Under the pieces are notes generated by a model. It saw only the letters and a list, made by a program, of their open reading frames with translations. It was not told the DNA's origin and did not search any database. The position numbers were made by a program, and so were the translations under genes. From CAKSQF01 sp963628435 (GTDB lineage Bacteria > Bacillota > Clostridia > Oscillospirales > CAG-272), in the NCBI GenBank assembly GCA_963628435.1, contig CAVGEY010000007.1, positions 18,483 to 82,482 on the forward strand: a stretch of 64,000 nt of DNA, read 5' to 3'. Position 1 is the first letter of the stretch. Each line of letters opens with the position of its first letter. Below, piece by piece: positions 1 through 8,712 of this stretch.

Positions 1-1
1 C

Positions 2-1513
2 GGCGCATATTACTATACATACGCGATGTCGGTTGAAGAAGCCGAAGCCGATGCCGAGGAATATCTCAGCTTTATCTGCGGAAAACAGTTTGATATGCCC
101 GTCTACTGCGACATTGAAAATATCAAACAGCAGGCACTGCCACGGCAGGAGCTTACCGAAATGATGCTCTCGTTCTGCGAAAAGATAGCGGCATCCGGCT
201 ATTACGCAGGTGTTTACGCGAACAGAAACTGGTTCAATACACTTCTCAACTATGATACGCTCGCACCCGTTTATGAACTGTGGATTGCGCAGTGGACATC
301 CGACGGACAGCCGAGCGGCGATTACAGTGAAAAATACGGCGTATGGCAGTATTACGATAAGGGCAGTGTTGACGGTGTGCAGGGAAACGCCGATCTGAAT
401 GTCTGCTATAAAGATTACAGCTCGATAATCAACAATGAAGGAACGGTCCCGTATGATTTTATCGATTGGGACGGAACGGTAATCTGCACATATTATATGT
501 ACCCGGGAAGCAGGATATATACGCCCGCAAAACAGCCCGAAAAAGCGTCGGATGACGCTTTTTCTTACGAATTTGCCGGCTGGGACCGACTTGATGAAAA
601 TACGGTTGCATCCGAAAGCGGCGGCAGCTTTTCCGCAGTCTATACAAGTATCGCACATAACTATTCCGATTGGGAAGAAGTATGGCTGATGGAAAGAAAG
701 AGAATCTGCGCCGACTGCGGATACGTTCAGAGTGAGATACTCGGCGATCTCAGCTGCGGCGAAAATACGACATGGTATTATTCGGACGGTACACTCAAAA
801 TCAGCGGAAGCGGCAGCATAAAAAACGGCAGTTCGGCATCCGATTTCGGATGGAATATAATTGCCGATGAAATCACATCGGTGGAAATCGAAGAGGGAAT
901 TACCGAAATCGGCGATTATGCATTTTCGGAGCTCGGATCGCTGACAAGCGTAAAATTGCCGATGACACTTTCATCAATCGGAAATTACGCATTTGAGAAT
1001 GATTCGGCACTCACCACATTGACGATTCCCGCAGCTGCGGAAACCGCCGCCGAAAACGCTTTTGACGGATGCACCTCGCTTCGAACGATAAAGGGATACG
1101 AAACCGGATTCGGCACAGCCGAGATGATTGCCGAAAAAAGCGGTGCATCATATATCACCGCAAAAAAACTGCTCGCCTATTATAAACGCTATAACGGTAT
1201 AAACTGGTATATATATACCGACGGAACGCTTGTTATTTCGGGAATAGGAAAAGTCGGCGACTCGCTTGCCGATGACCTCGACTCGTACAGCTCGATTATA
1301 ATATGCGCTGAAATCGGCGCGGGCATAACCGAACTGCCCGACGAATTTCTCGCCGGCGCAAAAATTCTATGCAGTGTGAAATTTCTCGGAGAAACGCCTG
1401 TCAGCATAGGCAAATATGCATTTTCCGACTGCACAATGCTCACCGAACTTGATGTACCGCGCGGCTCGAAATACGGACAGGGCGCATTTACCGGTACACC
1501 GATTGTTGAATAA
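2..1513 (+). CDS. GH25 lysozyme / LRR_5 secreted protein (5' partial)
   Basis: The reading frame is open from the first bases of the window, so the true start lies upstream; only 503 residues are visible. The first ~140 residues match the C-terminal half of a GH25 (Cpl-1 type) muramidase: a GAYYYTYA strand, a segment with MPVYCDIEN resembling the family's acidic catalytic strand, and YELWIAQW. A short InlB/flagellin-repeat-like segment follows (FAGWDRLDE), then BspA-type leucine-rich repeats (LRR_5) with ITEIGDYAFSELGSLTSV and SIGNYAFENDSALTTL. This combination suggests a secreted peptidoglycan-acting or surface-attached protein. No sortase motif or anchor is seen at the C-terminus, which ends inside an LRR unit. 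Domain recognition is confident; substrate and role are inferred. Confidence 0.85.
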   Translation, partial: GAYYYTYAMSVEEAEADAEEYLSFICGKQFDMPVYCDIENIKQQALPRQELTEMMLSFCEKIAASGYYAGVYANRNWFNTLLNYDTLAPVYELWIAQWTSDGQPSGDYSEKYGVWQYYDKGSVDGVQGNADLNVCYKDYSSIINNEGTVPYDFIDWDGTVICTYYMYPGSRIYTPAKQPEKASDDAFSYEFAGWDRLDENTVASESGGSFSAVYTSIAHNYSDWEEVWLMERKRICADCGYVQSEILGDLSCGENTTWYYSDGTLKISGSGSIKNGSSASDFGWNIIADEITSVEIEEGITEIGDYAFSELGSLTSVKLPMTLSSIGNYAFENDSALTTLTIPAAAETAAENAFDGCTSLRTIKGYETGFGTAEMIAEKSGASYITAKKLLAYYKRYNGINWYIYTDGTLVISGIGKVGDSLADDLDSYSSIIICAEIGAGITELPDEFLAGAKILCSVKFLGETPVSIGKYAFSDCTMLTELDVPRGSKYGQGAFTGTPIVE

Positions 1514-1518
1514 AACAT

Positions 1519-1570
1519 AAAAAATCAAGAGCGTAAGACCGAATTTTCGGTTTTACGCTCTTGATTTTTA
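1519..1570. terminator. bidirectional rho-independent terminator
   Basis: A long inverted repeat (left arm from 1521, right arm ending 1568; core GAGCGTAA/TTTACGCTC with inner ACCGAA/TTCGGT) is flanked by A-run and T-run. It lies between two convergent genes, so it can end both transcripts. Confidence 0.9.
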
Positions 1571-1573
1571 CTT

Positions 1574-3493
1574 TTATGTGTTTCTTGAAACCCAAAGATA
1601 TGCAAGATACGGTATGTCTTTCGTGCGTGCCCATATATTGTCAAAATCTCGGAGCATCAGCGGAGTAGATGCCGTTCCGAACTCGACCGTGACCGACGGT
1701 ATGCCGATTTTTATGCACCAGTCTTTAAGGCCGGCAGTGCTTGTACTCGACTGTGGTGCGATTACATATCCCGATCTGCCTGCGATATATCTCGCAATTT
1801 TATTGCTCTTGTCGTTGGTTTCCGTATATTTCTTATATGACGCGTAGATGTATGAGCCGGTGGTGTGATAGGAGAGCACGGTATCGAAATTCTCCGAGCG
1901 GATGTAGTCGGCAACAGCTCTGGATTCGGATGCGGATTCGGGCGCTGTTCCCTTATAGCTCATATATGACGGCTCCTTTTTTGAGCCGTATGCTCCGCCG
2001 TAGCTTTCCCAATCGGCATCGAAATTCGCGTTCAGATCAACGCCTTTGGCATTTGCCTTCCATTTAGCGGCGTACGATGAGCCGTATCTTTTCTTGAACT
2101 CGTCGGGGATTTTACCCGATGTGACGATATACGCGCCGTCGGGATTTGTAAACGGAAGAAAACAGATGCAGACATCATCAAGCATCTGCGAAATGGTAAC
2201 CTCACCGATTGATGATATCGTATCGCCGTGCGAAAGCAGGTATTCTATCTGCGCCATAGCAAGGGCTGCCGTCATATATTCTCTGGCATGGATTGCCGCC
2301 GAGATGAAAATACGGTTTTCCGAGTTTGGATTGCCGACTACCGCAACGGTCATGTCTCTGCCTTCCTCGCTTTTACCGATTGATTTAAGACTGATTTTAT
2401 CGGGGTAAAGACTCACAAGTTCGGCAAGATCTTCCTGCATCTCATAATAATCGTAATCTTCGGATACATTGACAACCGAAAGATCGCTTTTGTACCCGTT
2501 TTCGTCCGACTGTACGACATAAGCCGCAAGCGCATAACCGTAAACGCCTTTGTATTCACAGTAAGCGAATTTTTCGGTGAAAAACATTACTTTTACCTTT
2601 TCGCCTTTTGCAACCCCGATAACCGAATCAGAATCGGTTGACGGCTCTTTTCGAAGCGATATGGATTTGTTGCAGTCGACAATCCAGCTTTCGCATTCGC
2701 GTACACCGTTTTCGTCAACCGTGGTTGTCGCGGCGAGCGGATACTCATCACTGTCGGCATAATTGTACCATTCGTCATCGAGATATCTTACCATACCCGC
2801 CTGCAGCATCGCATCATCGATAATCTGCGCATTCTTTTTTGCCTCGGCGGTCGCATTGCCCGAATTTCTTTCTCTGTTCTCGCCGAAGAAATCGGATGGA
2901 AGTTCAATTTGGCTGCCGTCCGATTTTACTGCCGAAACCGATACCGCATCGGCATTGTTGAATCGAAGATATTTTCCGGCCGTCGGCGTTGTCATGCATT
3001 CCGGCTGCGTGCGGTAAAGCGATAACTGCGCTTCAAGCGGACGGAATGCGTCCCAAATAACGAGTTTCAACCCCTTCTCGGCGAGAAGCTCTGCGGCATA
3101 TTCGAGTTTTTTTACGGTGCCGTATCTCAGATACGCATCCTTGAATTTGTATATCTGCGTTCCCGTGCTGTTGTTTGTGCTGCCGTAACGTATGTCTATT
3201 ACGACGTCTTTGATATAATCGGCAACGCGGACAATTACATTGTCGGATTCGGGCGGAACTGCGGGCTCCCAATTATCTGCGGTTGTTATGGTTGTTATCG
3301 GTTTCGGACGGTCGCCCGTATCTGTCGTTGAACTGTCGACATTTGATGAACTGCCGTCGGCTGTTACGATATTTTTTCGTGTTTCGACTTTCGAACTGCT
3401 TTCATATCCGTTCAGTTGACAGCCGGAAAGAAGGGAAGTCGCAAGAATTGCCGATGCCAAAAGAAACGCGGTTGTATGTTTAATATTGTGCAT
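1574..3493 (-). CDS. Lipoprotein: degenerate VanX-like domain + SH3 + M14 carboxypeptidase
   Basis: Three-part exported protein of 639 aa. It has a lipoprotein signal (lipobox LLSGC, Cys25) and a Ser/Thr-rich linker. Residues ~85-255 form a D-Ala-D-Ala dipeptidase (VanX, M15D) like domain that keeps the IWDAFRP strand. A bacterial SH3 domain covers ~275-326, and a zinc carboxypeptidase (M14) domain ~345-635. The M14 site looks intact: HxxE (His402, Glu405), His543 and Glu604. The usual Asn-Arg pair is Asn488-Ala489. In the VanX-like part the expected metal ligands are substituted: Phe178 for His, Ser185 for Asp, Asn244 for His; only Glu241 remains. Likely acts on wall peptides outside the cell (inference). 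The start has GGAGG 12 nt upstream. Monocistronic. Confidence 0.85.
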   Translation of the reverse strand: MHNIKHTTAFLLASAILATSLLSGCQLNGYESSSKVETRKNIVTADGSSSNVDSSTTDTGDRPKPITTITTADNWEPAVPPESDNVIVRVADYIKDVVIDIRYGSTNNSTGTQIYKFKDAYLRYGTVKKLEYAAELLAEKGLKLVIWDAFRPLEAQLSLYRTQPECMTTPTAGKYLRFNNADAVSVSAVKSDGSQIELPSDFFGENRERNSGNATAEAKKNAQIIDDAMLQAGMVRYLDDEWYNYADSDEYPLAATTTVDENGVRECESWIVDCNKSISLRKEPSTDSDSVIGVAKGEKVKVMFFTEKFAYCEYKGVYGYALAAYVVQSDENGYKSDLSVVNVSEDYDYYEMQEDLAELVSLYPDKISLKSIGKSEEGRDMTVAVVGNPNSENRIFISAAIHAREYMTAALAMAQIEYLLSHGDTISSIGEVTISQMLDDVCICFLPFTNPDGAYIVTSGKIPDEFKKRYGSSYAAKWKANAKGVDLNANFDADWESYGGAYGSKKEPSYMSYKGTAPESASESRAVADYIRSENFDTVLSYHTTGSYIYASYKKYTETNDKSNKIARYIAGRSGYVIAPQSSTSTAGLKDWCIKIGIPSVTVEFGTASTPLMLRDFDNIWARTKDIPYLAYLWVSRNT

Positions 3494-3523
3494 TTAATCG
3501 TTGATCCTCCGCTGTCGGCTTAG

Positions 3524-3557
3524 TCAATAAGCCGTAAATATCAATAAGCCGTAAATA
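3524..3557. repeat. 17-bp tandem direct repeat
   Basis: Two perfect adjacent copies of a 17-base unit (3524-3540 and 3541-3557, TCAATAAGCCGTAAATA) lie upstream of the VanX/M14 lipoprotein gene (minus strand). I could not place a clear promoter here. Confidence 0.8.
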
Positions 3558-3604
3558 GTTATAATGTTCCGGCTGACATATAAAAAATGTCTGTTATCAA
3601 AAAA

Positions 3605-4372
3605 TCAAAAGAGAAATCCGCCTCCGAAGTCAAATAAATCTTCCGAATTTTCAAAACCGGTAAGACCGTGCGGAATGTATCCGTGCTTTTTCGCAAAATC
3701 AATCATTTTACTGCCGTCGGGATGTCCGAGCGGATTTCCGAAGAAAAACAGATGTTTTCCGCATACAAGCGTTGCTCCGCCGATAAATCCGTATCCGTAT
3801 CCATCGAGAACTATGCTCCCGGATGATATTTTCAGCACATCCGCTCCGAGCATTGAGAGAATGTCCGCAAGACAGGCATCGGCGGTAATCGCTCCGTCGC
3901 CCAAAAGACAGACCGAACAGCGCGCATATCCCTGCTTTGCGTAAATTTCCGAAAAACCGGGATTTTTCAGTTCGCTTTGCATCATATCGGTTCTGCCGAT
4001 GATGTGATTTTTGTAAATCAGAAAATTCAAGAGAATATCATTCGGATATTTCGGATTCGGTTCTCTGCCGACTGTCTGCGGATATATTCGGCGAGAGTCG
4101 AATATGTCGCGGTTGCTTTTGTAATAACTCTCATAAACATACAGCTGCCGCCTCCCGCCCGAAAAAATCGGCAGTGCGAGCATATCCGGATGCGACGCAA
4201 CAGGCGCGTCAATCGAGTCGTGGGGCGGAAGCCCGATTATATCCTCAAAATATCCCGTATCTTCCGCACATATTTTGCGTATTTCTTCTATGGCAGTATG
4301 CGGAACATTTTCGGATAAAAACAAATAAGGACGGACTTTATGTCCGTCCTCGAATGTCGGAAAAACGATCAT
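3605..4372 (-). CDS. DUF6873 family protein (GME-like fold)
   Basis: 255 aa, soluble, no signal peptide. The pattern (LLGDGAITAD, GYGYGFIGGA, FFFGNPLGHPDGSKMIDF) matches the uncharacterised clostridial DUF6873 family, which I recall as having a guanidine-modifying-enzyme (amidinotransferase) like fold. The C-terminus ends GGGFLF and lacks the cysteine nucleophile such hydrolases carry near the end, so activity is doubtful. The start codon overlaps the last base of the L28 stop (TAATG), so it is probably translationally coupled to rpmB. No function is established; family name at moderate confidence. Confidence 0.65.
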   Translation of the reverse strand: MIVFPTFEDGHKVRPYLFLSENVPHTAIEEIRKICAEDTGYFEDIIGLPPHDSIDAPVASHPDMLALPIFSGGRRQLYVYESYYKSNRDIFDSRRIYPQTVGREPNPKYPNDILLNFLIYKNHIIGRTDMMQSELKNPGFSEIYAKQGYARCSVCLLGDGAITADACLADILSMLGADVLKISSGSIVLDGYGYGFIGGATLVCGKHLFFFGNPLGHPDGSKMIDFAKKHGYIPHGLTGFENSEDLFDFGGGFLF

Positions 4373-4677
4373 TAAGCGTTCTCAGCCGGAGCTTCGGACA
4401 CTGTCTCAACAACAGGCTCTATAACAACAGCTTCTTCGACTGCCTCGACAGCTGCGGGAGCGGTTGAAACTTCTTTAACCTTAATCTCGGTCTGAACGCG
4501 GTTAAGCTTGCCGGAGCGCAGGCAACGGGAGCATACATAGACGGTCTTGTGAGTTCCGTTTATATCAGCTTTCACTTTCCTGATGTTCGGCTTCCATGCT
4601 CTGTTAGTCTTGCGGTTGGAGTGAGAAACACTTGCACCGAATACAACGCTTTTTCCGCAGAGTTCACATTTAGCCAT
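4372..4677 (-). CDS. rpmB: 50S ribosomal protein L28, C-terminally extended
   Basis: The first ~62 residues are a standard L28 with a Zn-ribbon pattern (CELC near the N-terminus, CSRC further on), which binds 23S rRNA in the large subunit. The remaining ~38 residues form an acidic Ala/Val/Glu/Pro tail not present in typical L28 (about 62 aa), likely disordered. GGAGG sits 8 nt before the ATG. It has its own promoter at 4723-4751 and is followed without gap by the DUF6873 gene. Confidence 0.95.
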   Translation of the reverse strand: MAKCELCGKSVVFGASVSHSNRKTNRAWKPNIRKVKADINGTHKTVYVCSRCLRSGKLNRVQTEIKVKEVSTAPAAVEAVEEAVVIEPVVETVSEAPAENA

Positions 4678-4722
4678 ACTCTATACCTCCATAAATCATT
4701 AATTATCAAATCAGCGTCTTAC

Positions 4723-4751
4723 ATTATAGCATACTAATTTTGAAAATGCAA
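4723..4751 (-). promoter_or_regulatory. rpmB promoter
   Basis: On the minus strand: -35 TTGCAT (4751-4746), 17-bp spacer, -10 TATAAT (4728-4723), about 46 nt before the rpmB start. Confidence 0.8.
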
Positions 4752-4820
4752 TAGTAATTTCAAAAAAACTTAAACTTTTACAACTTTTCTTATATAACTT
4801 ATCCCGACTTATCTCGCCGA

Positions 4821-5696
4821 TTATTTGCCGCTGTTTTCGCTTTTCTTTTCACTGCCGCTGTCGTTTTCATCCGATTCGTCATCATCGTCGATATGATGAA
4901 GCGAACGCGGAGACGATTTTTCACTCTCCGTTTTCTTCTTTCCGAAACTGATTTTGTTTTCGGTTCCCGAAAGCAGTCGTCCGATGTTCGAGCGGTGCGC
5001 GAAAAGCACGGTTGCCGTCATCAGAAGTGCCGAAATAATCATCAGAAAGGGAGGATGAAAACCGCCCGTCAAAAGTGCGAAAACTCTGTCAAGCAGCAGC
5101 GGGAACATCAGCGCGGCGATAATCGAGCCGAGCGAAACATATTTTGTTCCGAGAATGATAAGACAGAAAATCAAAATAACGAGTATACCGACAATCGGAT
5201 CGGCCGCAAGCATTACGCCCGCAGACGGCGCGGCCCCTTTGCCTCCCTTGAATTTGAAAAAGACAGGGAAACAGTGACCGAGTATACAGAAAAAACCGAC
5301 AATGTATGCCGCGGTATGCCCGATAAGCAGCAGTCCGAGAAGAGATGCCATCACTCCTTTGAGCGTGTCACCGACAAGCGTTAAAACACCTGCCAAAACG
5401 CCGTATGTGCGGTTCATATTTGTGGTTCCCGCATTATGACTTCCGTGATTTCTTATATCATCATGGAAGATAAAACGCGATATCAGCAATGAAAAATTCA
5501 GACTTCCGAGAAGATAGCCGACAGCCGCAAGCGAAAGAAGTATCAGAACGAGCAGCCATATCGGAAGAGCAGAGGAAACTCCGGACTCCGACACGGAAAT
5601 GTGAAAGGCTTTAGTGATAATTCCGATATCGGGATCACCGTTGAAAAACAGTTTGTACAGAAAAAACTCCACTTTGTCAATCACCGCCTTCCTCAC
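4821..5696 (-). CDS. plsY: Glycerol-3-phosphate acyltransferase PlsY
   Basis: Membrane enzyme transferring acyl from acyl-phosphate to glycerol-3-phosphate, the first step of phospholipid synthesis in Firmicutes. The core shows YLLGSLNFSLLISR, then GSHNAGTTNMNRTYG and the glycine-rich FKFKGGKGAAPSAG loop, with several membrane segments. At 291 aa it is longer than the usual ~200: about 60 extra residues precede the first helix and a ~50-residue acidic tail rich in Ser/Asp/Glu follows the last. The GTG start at 5696 overlaps the end of der by 20 nt; another GTG at 5684 is possible, so the exact start is uncertain. Confidence 0.9.
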   Translation of the reverse strand: MRKAVIDKVEFFLYKLFFNGDPDIGIITKAFHISVSESGVSSALPIWLLVLILLSLAAVGYLLGSLNFSLLISRFIFHDDIRNHGSHNAGTTNMNRTYGVLAGVLTLVGDTLKGVMASLLGLLLIGHTAAYIVGFFCILGHCFPVFFKFKGGKGAAPSAGVMLAADPIVGILVILIFCLIILGTKYVSLGSIIAALMFPLLLDRVFALLTGGFHPPFLMIISALLMTATVLFAHRSNIGRLLSGTENKISFGKKKTESEKSSPRSLHHIDDDDESDENDSGSEKKSENSGK

Positions 5697-7011
5697 CCTT
5701 CATACGTATGTTCAGCTTTATCGGGGTACCGCTGAATCCGAATACCTCTCTGAGCTGATTTTCGATGTATCTCTGATATGAAAAGTGGAACAGACGTGCG
5801 TCGTTGCAGAAAATGACAAATGACGGCGGCTTTACACCGACCTGCGTCATATAGTATATCTTAAGGCGGCGTCCCTTGTCGGACGGCGGCTGAACACGTG
5901 CCTGCGCATCGGCAAGCATATCATTCAGCATACCTGTCGTAACACGCATGCATGATTGATTGTTTATGTAAACAATGTGTTCGAAAAGCCTCTCAACACG
6001 CTGACCGGTTTTCGCGGAAACGAAAACTATCGGCGCGTATGTCATATACGACAGAGCACATCTTATCTTATCGGTAAATTCTTTTACGGTCGAATTGTCC
6101 TTGTCAATCAGATCCCATTTGTTTACCGCGATTATCGAGGCCTTTCCCGCTTCATGCGCAAGCCCCGCTATTTTTTCATCCTGTTCGGTTATTCCCTGAA
6201 CGGCGTCAATCATGATAATGCAGACATCGGCACGGTCGATTGCCATTTTGGCTCTCAGCACCGAGTATTTCTCGATTTTGTCCTCGATTTTAGCCTGACG
6301 TCTGATTCCCGCCGTGTCAATGAAGGTGAATTTTCCGTATTCGTTTTCAAGATGCGTGTCAATCGCATCACGCGTTGTTCCCGCAATATCCGAAACTATA
6401 AGACGGTTTTCACCGAGAATGCTGTTGATTATAGAAGATTTTCCCGCATTCGGCTTGCCGATTACCGCAACCTTGATTGTGTCGCCGTCATCGTCGGACT
6501 CCTCCTCATCGGGGAAATAGCCGTAAACCGCGTCGAGAAGATCTCCCGTTCCGCTCCCGTGAACCGATGATATCGCAATCGGATCGTTTTGAAATCCGAG
6601 TTCGTAAAACTCATAATATTCGGCAGGAGGCAGACCGACCGAGTCGCATTTGTTGACGGCAACAACTACCGGTTTGCCCGAACGCAGAAGCATTCTCGCA
6701 ATGTCGCGGTCGTCTGCCGTAAGACCTGCGCGGACATCGCAGAGAAAAATAATAACATCCGCACTTTCTATCGCAATTTGCGCCTGCATTCGCATATATT
6801 TAAGAATAATGTCATCACCGGCAGGCTCAATACCGCCGGTGTCGATAAGCATGCATTGTCTGCCGCGCCACTCTATTTCATAGTAAATACGGTCGCGCGT
6901 AACGCCGGGAGTGTCCTCGACAATCGAAACGCGCTCCCCCGCAAGCTTGTTGAATAATGTGGACTTTCCGACATTCGGCCGTCCGACAATAGCAACAATC
7001 GGCTTACTCAT
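5677..7011 (-). CDS. der: Ribosome biogenesis GTPase Der (EngA)
   Basis: Double-GTPase acting in 50S assembly, 444 aa as usual for the family. First G domain: GRPNVGKST, DTPG, NKCD. Second: GKPNAGKSS, DTAG, NKWD. A KH-like C-terminal domain ends with FSGTPIKLNIR. Good Shine-Dalgarno (AAGGAA) upstream of ATG. It overlaps plsY downstream and follows the DUF512 gene by 24 nt. Confidence 0.97.
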   Translation of the reverse strand: MSKPIVAIVGRPNVGKSTLFNKLAGERVSIVEDTPGVTRDRIYYEIEWRGRQCMLIDTGGIEPAGDDIILKYMRMQAQIAIESADVIIFLCDVRAGLTADDRDIARMLLRSGKPVVVAVNKCDSVGLPPAEYYEFYELGFQNDPIAISSVHGSGTGDLLDAVYGYFPDEEESDDDGDTIKVAVIGKPNAGKSSIINSILGENRLIVSDIAGTTRDAIDTHLENEYGKFTFIDTAGIRRQAKIEDKIEKYSVLRAKMAIDRADVCIIMIDAVQGITEQDEKIAGLAHEAGKASIIAVNKWDLIDKDNSTVKEFTDKIRCALSYMTYAPIVFVSAKTGQRVERLFEHIVYINNQSCMRVTTGMLNDMLADAQARVQPPSDKGRRLKIYYMTQVGVKPPSFVIFCNDARLFHFSYQRYIENQLREVFGFSGTPIKLNIRMKGEEGGD

Positions 7012-7035
7012 TTTTAGATATTCCTTTCATTGGAA

Positions 7036-8355
7036 TTATGTATTGCGGCTTTTTGCCTCATCGATTATCTTATCGATAAAGTCGAAACCGTCCGAATCTA
7101 TTTCGGTGATTTTTACGTTCAGCGCTTTTTCGACATCTTCTTTGGATGTGTCGTCAAGGAAAAGATTTCCTTCGTCGCGCAGCATGGTTGACGAAACAAA
7201 AAGATTTCCGCCGAGATTTTTGCCTTTGAGTTGGTTTATAAGATCGCATCCGCAGATAAGTCCCGATACCGTTATCGTGTGTCCGAAGAAATCGTTTTCA
7301 ATCGGATATACCGTTCCGTGAAGATTCGGAATTTTTTCACATAACCGCCTTGTTATCGAGCTTATGAATTCGTATGCGGCCATACCCGTTGCAATTGCAA
7401 ATTCAAACGGTTTTTCGATTTTCTCATCGCACCCGTCAAGCGCAATGCCGAATTCGGTATTCATCGATGTTATCATCCCGACGCCGTTTTCAATCTGCGG
7501 ATAGCCGTCGTAATAATTTTCATCGGGCAGCGGACGACCCGCGGTAATGTAAAATTCATCCGACGGATAGAAAAGCCGAACCCCGTATTTGTCGAAATAG
7601 CGATTTCCGAATGAATCGATGATGTCTATTGCGGCGGCGGCATCGTCTTTTCCGAACGGTTCGAGTTCAAACAGCCCTTCACGGTGTGCCGTGATGCCTG
7701 CGGGAACGATCGCAACACTGCCGATTCCCGGATAAAGCGCGCCGAGATCGCCGAGCGTACGGATAAGTTCATCGCCGTCGTTGATGCCCTTGCAGAGCAC
7801 AATCTGCGCGTTTACGGTTATCCCTCCGTCGACCAGCCGCTTTATATAGGGAAGAGTAGATCCCGCAAACCTGTTGCATAGCATTTTACATCGAAGTTCG
7901 GGATTTGTCGTGTGAACCGATATGTTTATCGGCGACATTCTCATTTTGATGATGCGGTCTATGTCCTCGTCTGTCATATTCGTCAGGGTAACGTAGTTGC
8001 CCATAAGAAAAGACAGCCTTGAGTCGTCATCTTTGAAATATATTGTGTCGCGCATGCCCTTCGGATTCTGGTCGATAAAGCAGAATATGCATTTGTTTCG
8101 GCAGGTCTGCTTTTTGTCCATCAGGAATGTTTCGAAATCGAGCCCCGGATCATCGTATTCGCCCTTTGTGATTTCAACGGTGATAAGATCCGGTCCTCTG
8201 TGAAGCAGAACGGATAATTTTTTTTCGGTTGTGTAAAATCTGTAATCGAGGACATCGCGGATTTTGTTTCCGTTGACCGAAAGCAGTATGTCGCCGGGCA
8301 GAATGCCCGCCTTTTCGGCAAACGAGCCGTGATTAACCGATTTAACAGTAACCAT
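7036..8355 (-). CDS. DUF512 / PDZ radical-SAM-like Fe-S protein
   Basis: 439 aa from the chosen ATG. Order: N-terminal PDZ-like domain (FAEKAGILPGDILLSVNG), then a radical-SAM-like barrel with cluster motif CRNKCIFCF (CxxxCxxC), then DUF512. The family is conserved in Clostridia, often beside der as here, but its biochemical role is unproven. I placed the start at ATG 8355, which has GAGG 9 nt upstream; the longer frame would need a TTG at 8391 without a ribosome site. No frameshift. Confidence 0.88.
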   Translation of the reverse strand: MVTVKSVNHGSFAEKAGILPGDILLSVNGNKIRDVLDYRFYTTEKKLSVLLHRGPDLITVEITKGEYDDPGLDFETFLMDKKQTCRNKCIFCFIDQNPKGMRDTIYFKDDDSRLSFLMGNYVTLTNMTDEDIDRIIKMRMSPINISVHTTNPELRCKMLCNRFAGSTLPYIKRLVDGGITVNAQIVLCKGINDGDELIRTLGDLGALYPGIGSVAIVPAGITAHREGLFELEPFGKDDAAAAIDIIDSFGNRYFDKYGVRLFYPSDEFYITAGRPLPDENYYDGYPQIENGVGMITSMNTEFGIALDGCDEKIEKPFEFAIATGMAAYEFISSITRRLCEKIPNLHGTVYPIENDFFGHTITVSGLICGCDLINQLKGKNLGGNLFVSSTMLRDEGNLFLDDTSKEDVEKALNVKITEIDSDGFDFIDKIIDEAKSRNT

Positions 8356-8394
8356 TGCCGAAATCCTCAAATCCTTTCCTGCGGCTATCAAAGC

Positions 8395-8424
8395 GGGGCG
8401 TGTTTACAAAACGAAACACGCCCC
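8395..8424. other. GC-rich stem-loop between rpmF and DUF512 gene
   Basis: Perfect 11-bp inverted repeat (GGGGCGTGTTT / AAACACGCCCC, 8-nt loop) in the gap downstream of rpmF on the minus strand. No T-run follows it in the direction of transcription, so it may be an attenuator or RNA-processing/stability element rather than a full terminator. Confidence 0.5.
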
Positions 8425-8458
8425 CAAAACGCATCATTAAACTGTAAAAAGCCGACAA

Positions 8459-8641
8459 TTACGCTTCGACTTTCAGAATTTCCTTGCCGTTGTAAGTTCC
8501 GCAGTTCTTGCAAACTCTGTGAGCCAGAACGAACTCACCGCACTTCGGGCATTTCTGCATCTGGGGCGCTTCGAGCTTCCAGACACTTGAACGTCTCTTG
8601 TCGCGTCTTGCTTTTGATACCTTTCTCTTCGGTACTGCCAT
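8459..8641 (-). CDS. rpmF: 50S ribosomal protein L32
   Basis: 60 aa, the normal length. The N-terminus MAVPKRKVSKARRDKRRS and Zn-binding cysteines (CPKCGE, then CKNCG) are typical. AGGAGGTG lies 8-9 nt before the ATG. It follows DUF177/YceD, the classical yceD-rpmF pairing, but also has its own promoter overlapping the yceD 3' end. Confidence 0.97.
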   Translation of the reverse strand: MAVPKRKVSKARRDKRRSSVWKLEAPQMQKCPKCGEFVLAHRVCKNCGTYNGKEILKVEA

Positions 8642-8683
8642 GAATGAACACCTCCTAATAGACCTGTTGCATACCTAAACGGG

Positions 8684-8712
8684 ATTATACAACATAATTT
8701 CTCATTTGTCAA
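8684..8712 (-). promoter_or_regulatory. rpmF promoter
   Basis: Minus strand: -35 TTGACA (8712-8707) inside the last codons of the DUF177 gene, 17-bp spacer, -10 TATAAT (8689-8684). Confidence 0.85.
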
